Part shown: positions 62,736 to 64,000 of the stretch, piece after piece
Layout: the number at the start of each line of letters is the position of its first letter
Numbering within the stretch: position 1 is the stretch's first letter
Source of the DNA: an uncultured Steroidobacter sp.
GTDB taxonomy: Bacteria; Pseudomonadota; Gammaproteobacteria; Steroidobacterales; Steroidobacteraceae
NCBI RefSeq assembly: GCF_937958065.1
Contig: NZ_CALFXI010000097.1
Span: 124,001-188,000 of the forward strand
Direction of reading: 5' to 3'
Length of the DNA: 64,000 bases
Notes under the pieces: generated by a model
Databases searched by the model: none
The model's input: only the letters and a program-made list of their open reading frames with translations
What the model was told of the DNA's origin: nothing
Program-made: the position numbers and the translations under genes

Positions 62736-62769
62736 GCGCCCTCCTACTAGTAGCCATAGTAGTTGGCGC
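62736..62769 (+). promoter_or_regulatory. hairpin/palindrome between the LuxR-type gene and the hybrid kinase
   Basis: GCGCC and GGCGC form an outer stem; inside it, CTACTA and TAGTAG form a 6-bp stem around a 7-base loop. The central CTACTAGTAG (62744-62753) is itself a 10-base palindrome and is AT-rich for this genome. It may be a terminator-like hairpin or a regulator-binding site for the adjacent LuxR-type protein. No T-run follows, so I favour an operator or structured leader. Confidence 0.45.
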
Positions 62770-62864
62770 TCTCTTGCGCGCCCACCCGCCGGGGTGTTCT
62801 GCTGCACGGATAACGATCGTGACCTCAGCATGAGACCGCCCACCCAGGGGCTGGCCCCGGGCCG

Positions 62865-64000
62865 ATGAGAGATGAGACCGAGATCAAATTGCTGATCGAG
62901 AACCGCGCCGAGGGCATCATCGTGGTCGACGCCGAGGGCGTCGTGGTGTCCGCCAATCCGGCCGCGGCACATATCTTCGGACGGCCCGCGCATGCGCTGA
63001 TCGGCACGCGGATCGGCGTTCCTCCGAGCGCGGAGCATTTGAGACATGCGACGAAGATGGAAGCCGTGGGCCGCCTCACCGCCGGCATCGCGCACGACTT
63101 CAACAATCTGCTCACGGTCGTGCTGGGCAATCTCGACGGCGCACAGCGACTGCTCAAGGATGCGGACGCGACCGTGCACCGGTCCATCGCCAACGCGATT
63201 CATGGCGCGCGACGCGCCGCCGTGCTCACCGACCGGCTGCTCGCCTTCTCACGTCGCAAGCCGCTGGAGCCGACCATTCTCGACGTGAGCGCACTGGTCG
63301 AGCGACTCGCCGACCTGTTACGCCGCTCGCTCGGCGAAGACATCCAGGTGAGCACGATCCAGGAGCTGCGGCTCTGGAGCGTGGAGGTCGACGCCACCGA
63401 ATTGGAAACATCCCTCCTGAACCTCGCCGTGAATGCCAGAGATGCCATGCCCTCGGGCGGCAAGCTCACGATCCAGACCAAGAACCTGGAGATCGACGCG
63501 GCAGCCGCGCGTGCCGGCGACATCTCCCCCGGCCCCTACGTGCTCATCCAGGTCACCGACAGCGGCTCGGGCATGTCGCCCGCCACCTTGAAACTCGCCT
63601 TCGAGCCCTTCTTCAGCACCAAGTCCAGCTACGGAGGCACCGGCCTCGGCCTGAGCCAGGTCCATGGATTCGTCCGGCAAAGCGGCGGACGCGTCGAGCT
63701 CGCCAGCGAACCGGCCAAGGGCACGAGTGTGAGAATTCTGTTGCCGGCCGCCGAAACTGGCGCAAGCCTGCCACGCCGCGAAAGCATCGACGCGCCTGCA
63801 GGCCCGATCGCGCGCGGCAGCCAGAATCAGATCATCCTGGTCGTCGAAGACCATACCGAAGTGCGCAACTACGCAGTGGCGAGCCTGAGCGGACTGGGCT
63901 ATGGCGTGATGGAAGCGGCCGACGCCTTCGCGGCCCTCCAGATTCTCGAGCGCGAGCCCGCGATTGCCATGCTGTTCACCGATCTGGGCCTGCCCGGCGG
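62865..64000 (+). CDS. hybrid sensor histidine kinase, 3' end outside window
   Basis: The frame begins at ATG 62865 and runs open to the window edge (378 codons seen). A short PAS-like segment (IENRAEGIIVVDAEGVVVSANPAAAHIFG) is followed at once by a kinase core of the HPK4 type: ATKMEAVGRLTAGIAHDFNNLLTVVLGN, the N-box LLNLAVNARDAMPSGGK, and G-boxes DSGSGMSPA and GTGLGLSQVHGFV. A receiver begins with ILVVEDHTEVR and reaches its phosphoacceptor Asp in MLFTDLGLPGG at the edge. No membrane segment is seen, so it is cytoplasmic. Upstream in the same frame is a stop at 62820 with no other start, so the start is secure. Confidence 0.9.
   Translation, partial: MRDETEIKLLIENRAEGIIVVDAEGVVVSANPAAAHIFGRPAHALIGTRIGVPPSAEHLRHATKMEAVGRLTAGIAHDFNNLLTVVLGNLDGAQRLLKDADATVHRSIANAIHGARRAAVLTDRLLAFSRRKPLEPTILDVSALVERLADLLRRSLGEDIQVSTIQELRLWSVEVDATELETSLLNLAVNARDAMPSGGKLTIQTKNLEIDAAAARAGDISPGPYVLIQVTDSGSGMSPATLKLAFEPFFSTKSSYGGTGLGLSQVHGFVRQSGGRVELASEPAKGTSVRILLPAAETGASLPRRESIDAPAGPIARGSQNQIILVVEDHTEVRNYAVASLSGLGYGVMEAADAFAALQILEREPAIAMLFTDLGLPG

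Noticed and set aside
1..64000. tRNA genes, rRNA genes, CRISPR arrays, insertion sequences
   Set aside because: I saw no cloverleaf pattern with a CCA end, no repeated spacer array and no transposase motif; a tRNAscan or similar run would settle the tRNA question.

Overview
This 64 kb window is gene-dense, high-GC DNA with mostly short intergenic gaps and many ATGA-type start/stop overlaps. I identify about 50 protein-coding genes and no tRNA, rRNA, insertion sequence, phage gene or CRISPR array. The lipid A aminoarabinose (arn) genes, a cyoABCD quinol oxidase, an E. coli-type IlvD, a YbhFSR-type exporter, an AcrB-class RND pump and a two-partner secretion pair point to a Gram-negative gammaproteobacterium. 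A free-living soil or water lineage near Steroidobacterales, Nevskiales or Xanthomonadales is my guess from gene content and composition, not a demonstrated placement.

Layout. 1-4712: the end of a dual-ATPase ABC exporter operon (ybhF 3' part, ybhS, ybhR) plus an outer-membrane factor. 5054-9097: cyoABCD, a complete bo3-type ubiquinol oxidase. 9101-15424: a YihY/BrkB membrane protein, a small lipoprotein, a LysR regulator divergent from ilvD, and gamma-glutamyltransferase. 15684-21485: a two-partner secretion system, whose TpsA has an unusual proline-rich, coiled-coil and Gln/Pro-rich C-terminal half. 22458-30487: a leftward set of marR, ctaD, RND adaptor, RND pump and outer-membrane factor, with a near-perfect palindrome upstream of marR that is probably its operator. 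30688-32421: a MscS channel and an unknown protein. 32708-39939: a rearranged arn operon (arnT, one small flippase subunit, arnB, arnC, arnA split into two genes, arnD), meeting an Omp85-type outer-membrane protein in a tail-to-tail overlap.

41592-62717 is rich in stress and signalling genes: a universal stress protein overlapping a hybrid kinase, a second divergent hybrid kinase, a zinc alcohol dehydrogenase, a DUF2934 protein, Hsp20, an APH/AAA kinase fusion, nicotinate phosphoribosyltransferase, Dps, a small periplasmic protein, a DegP/Q-type protease, a cytochrome c lipoprotein lacking its expected axial methionine, MprF, a dihaem cytochrome c, a KdpE/KdpD-like pair without kdpFABC, an acyltransferase, and a LuxR-type regulator. 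The window ends inside another hybrid histidine kinase.

Working together, the window joins envelope defence (RND and ABC efflux, L-Ara4N on lipid A, MprF lipid aminoacylation, DegP), aerobic respiration (Cyo, a lone CtaD, two cytochromes c) and stress signalling. The points most worth following up are the MarR-controlled operon that carries a lone ctaD beside an RND pump, the repeat-bearing TpsA, the arnD/Omp85 antisense overlap, the cytochrome with a changed haem ligand site, and the kinase/stress cluster.
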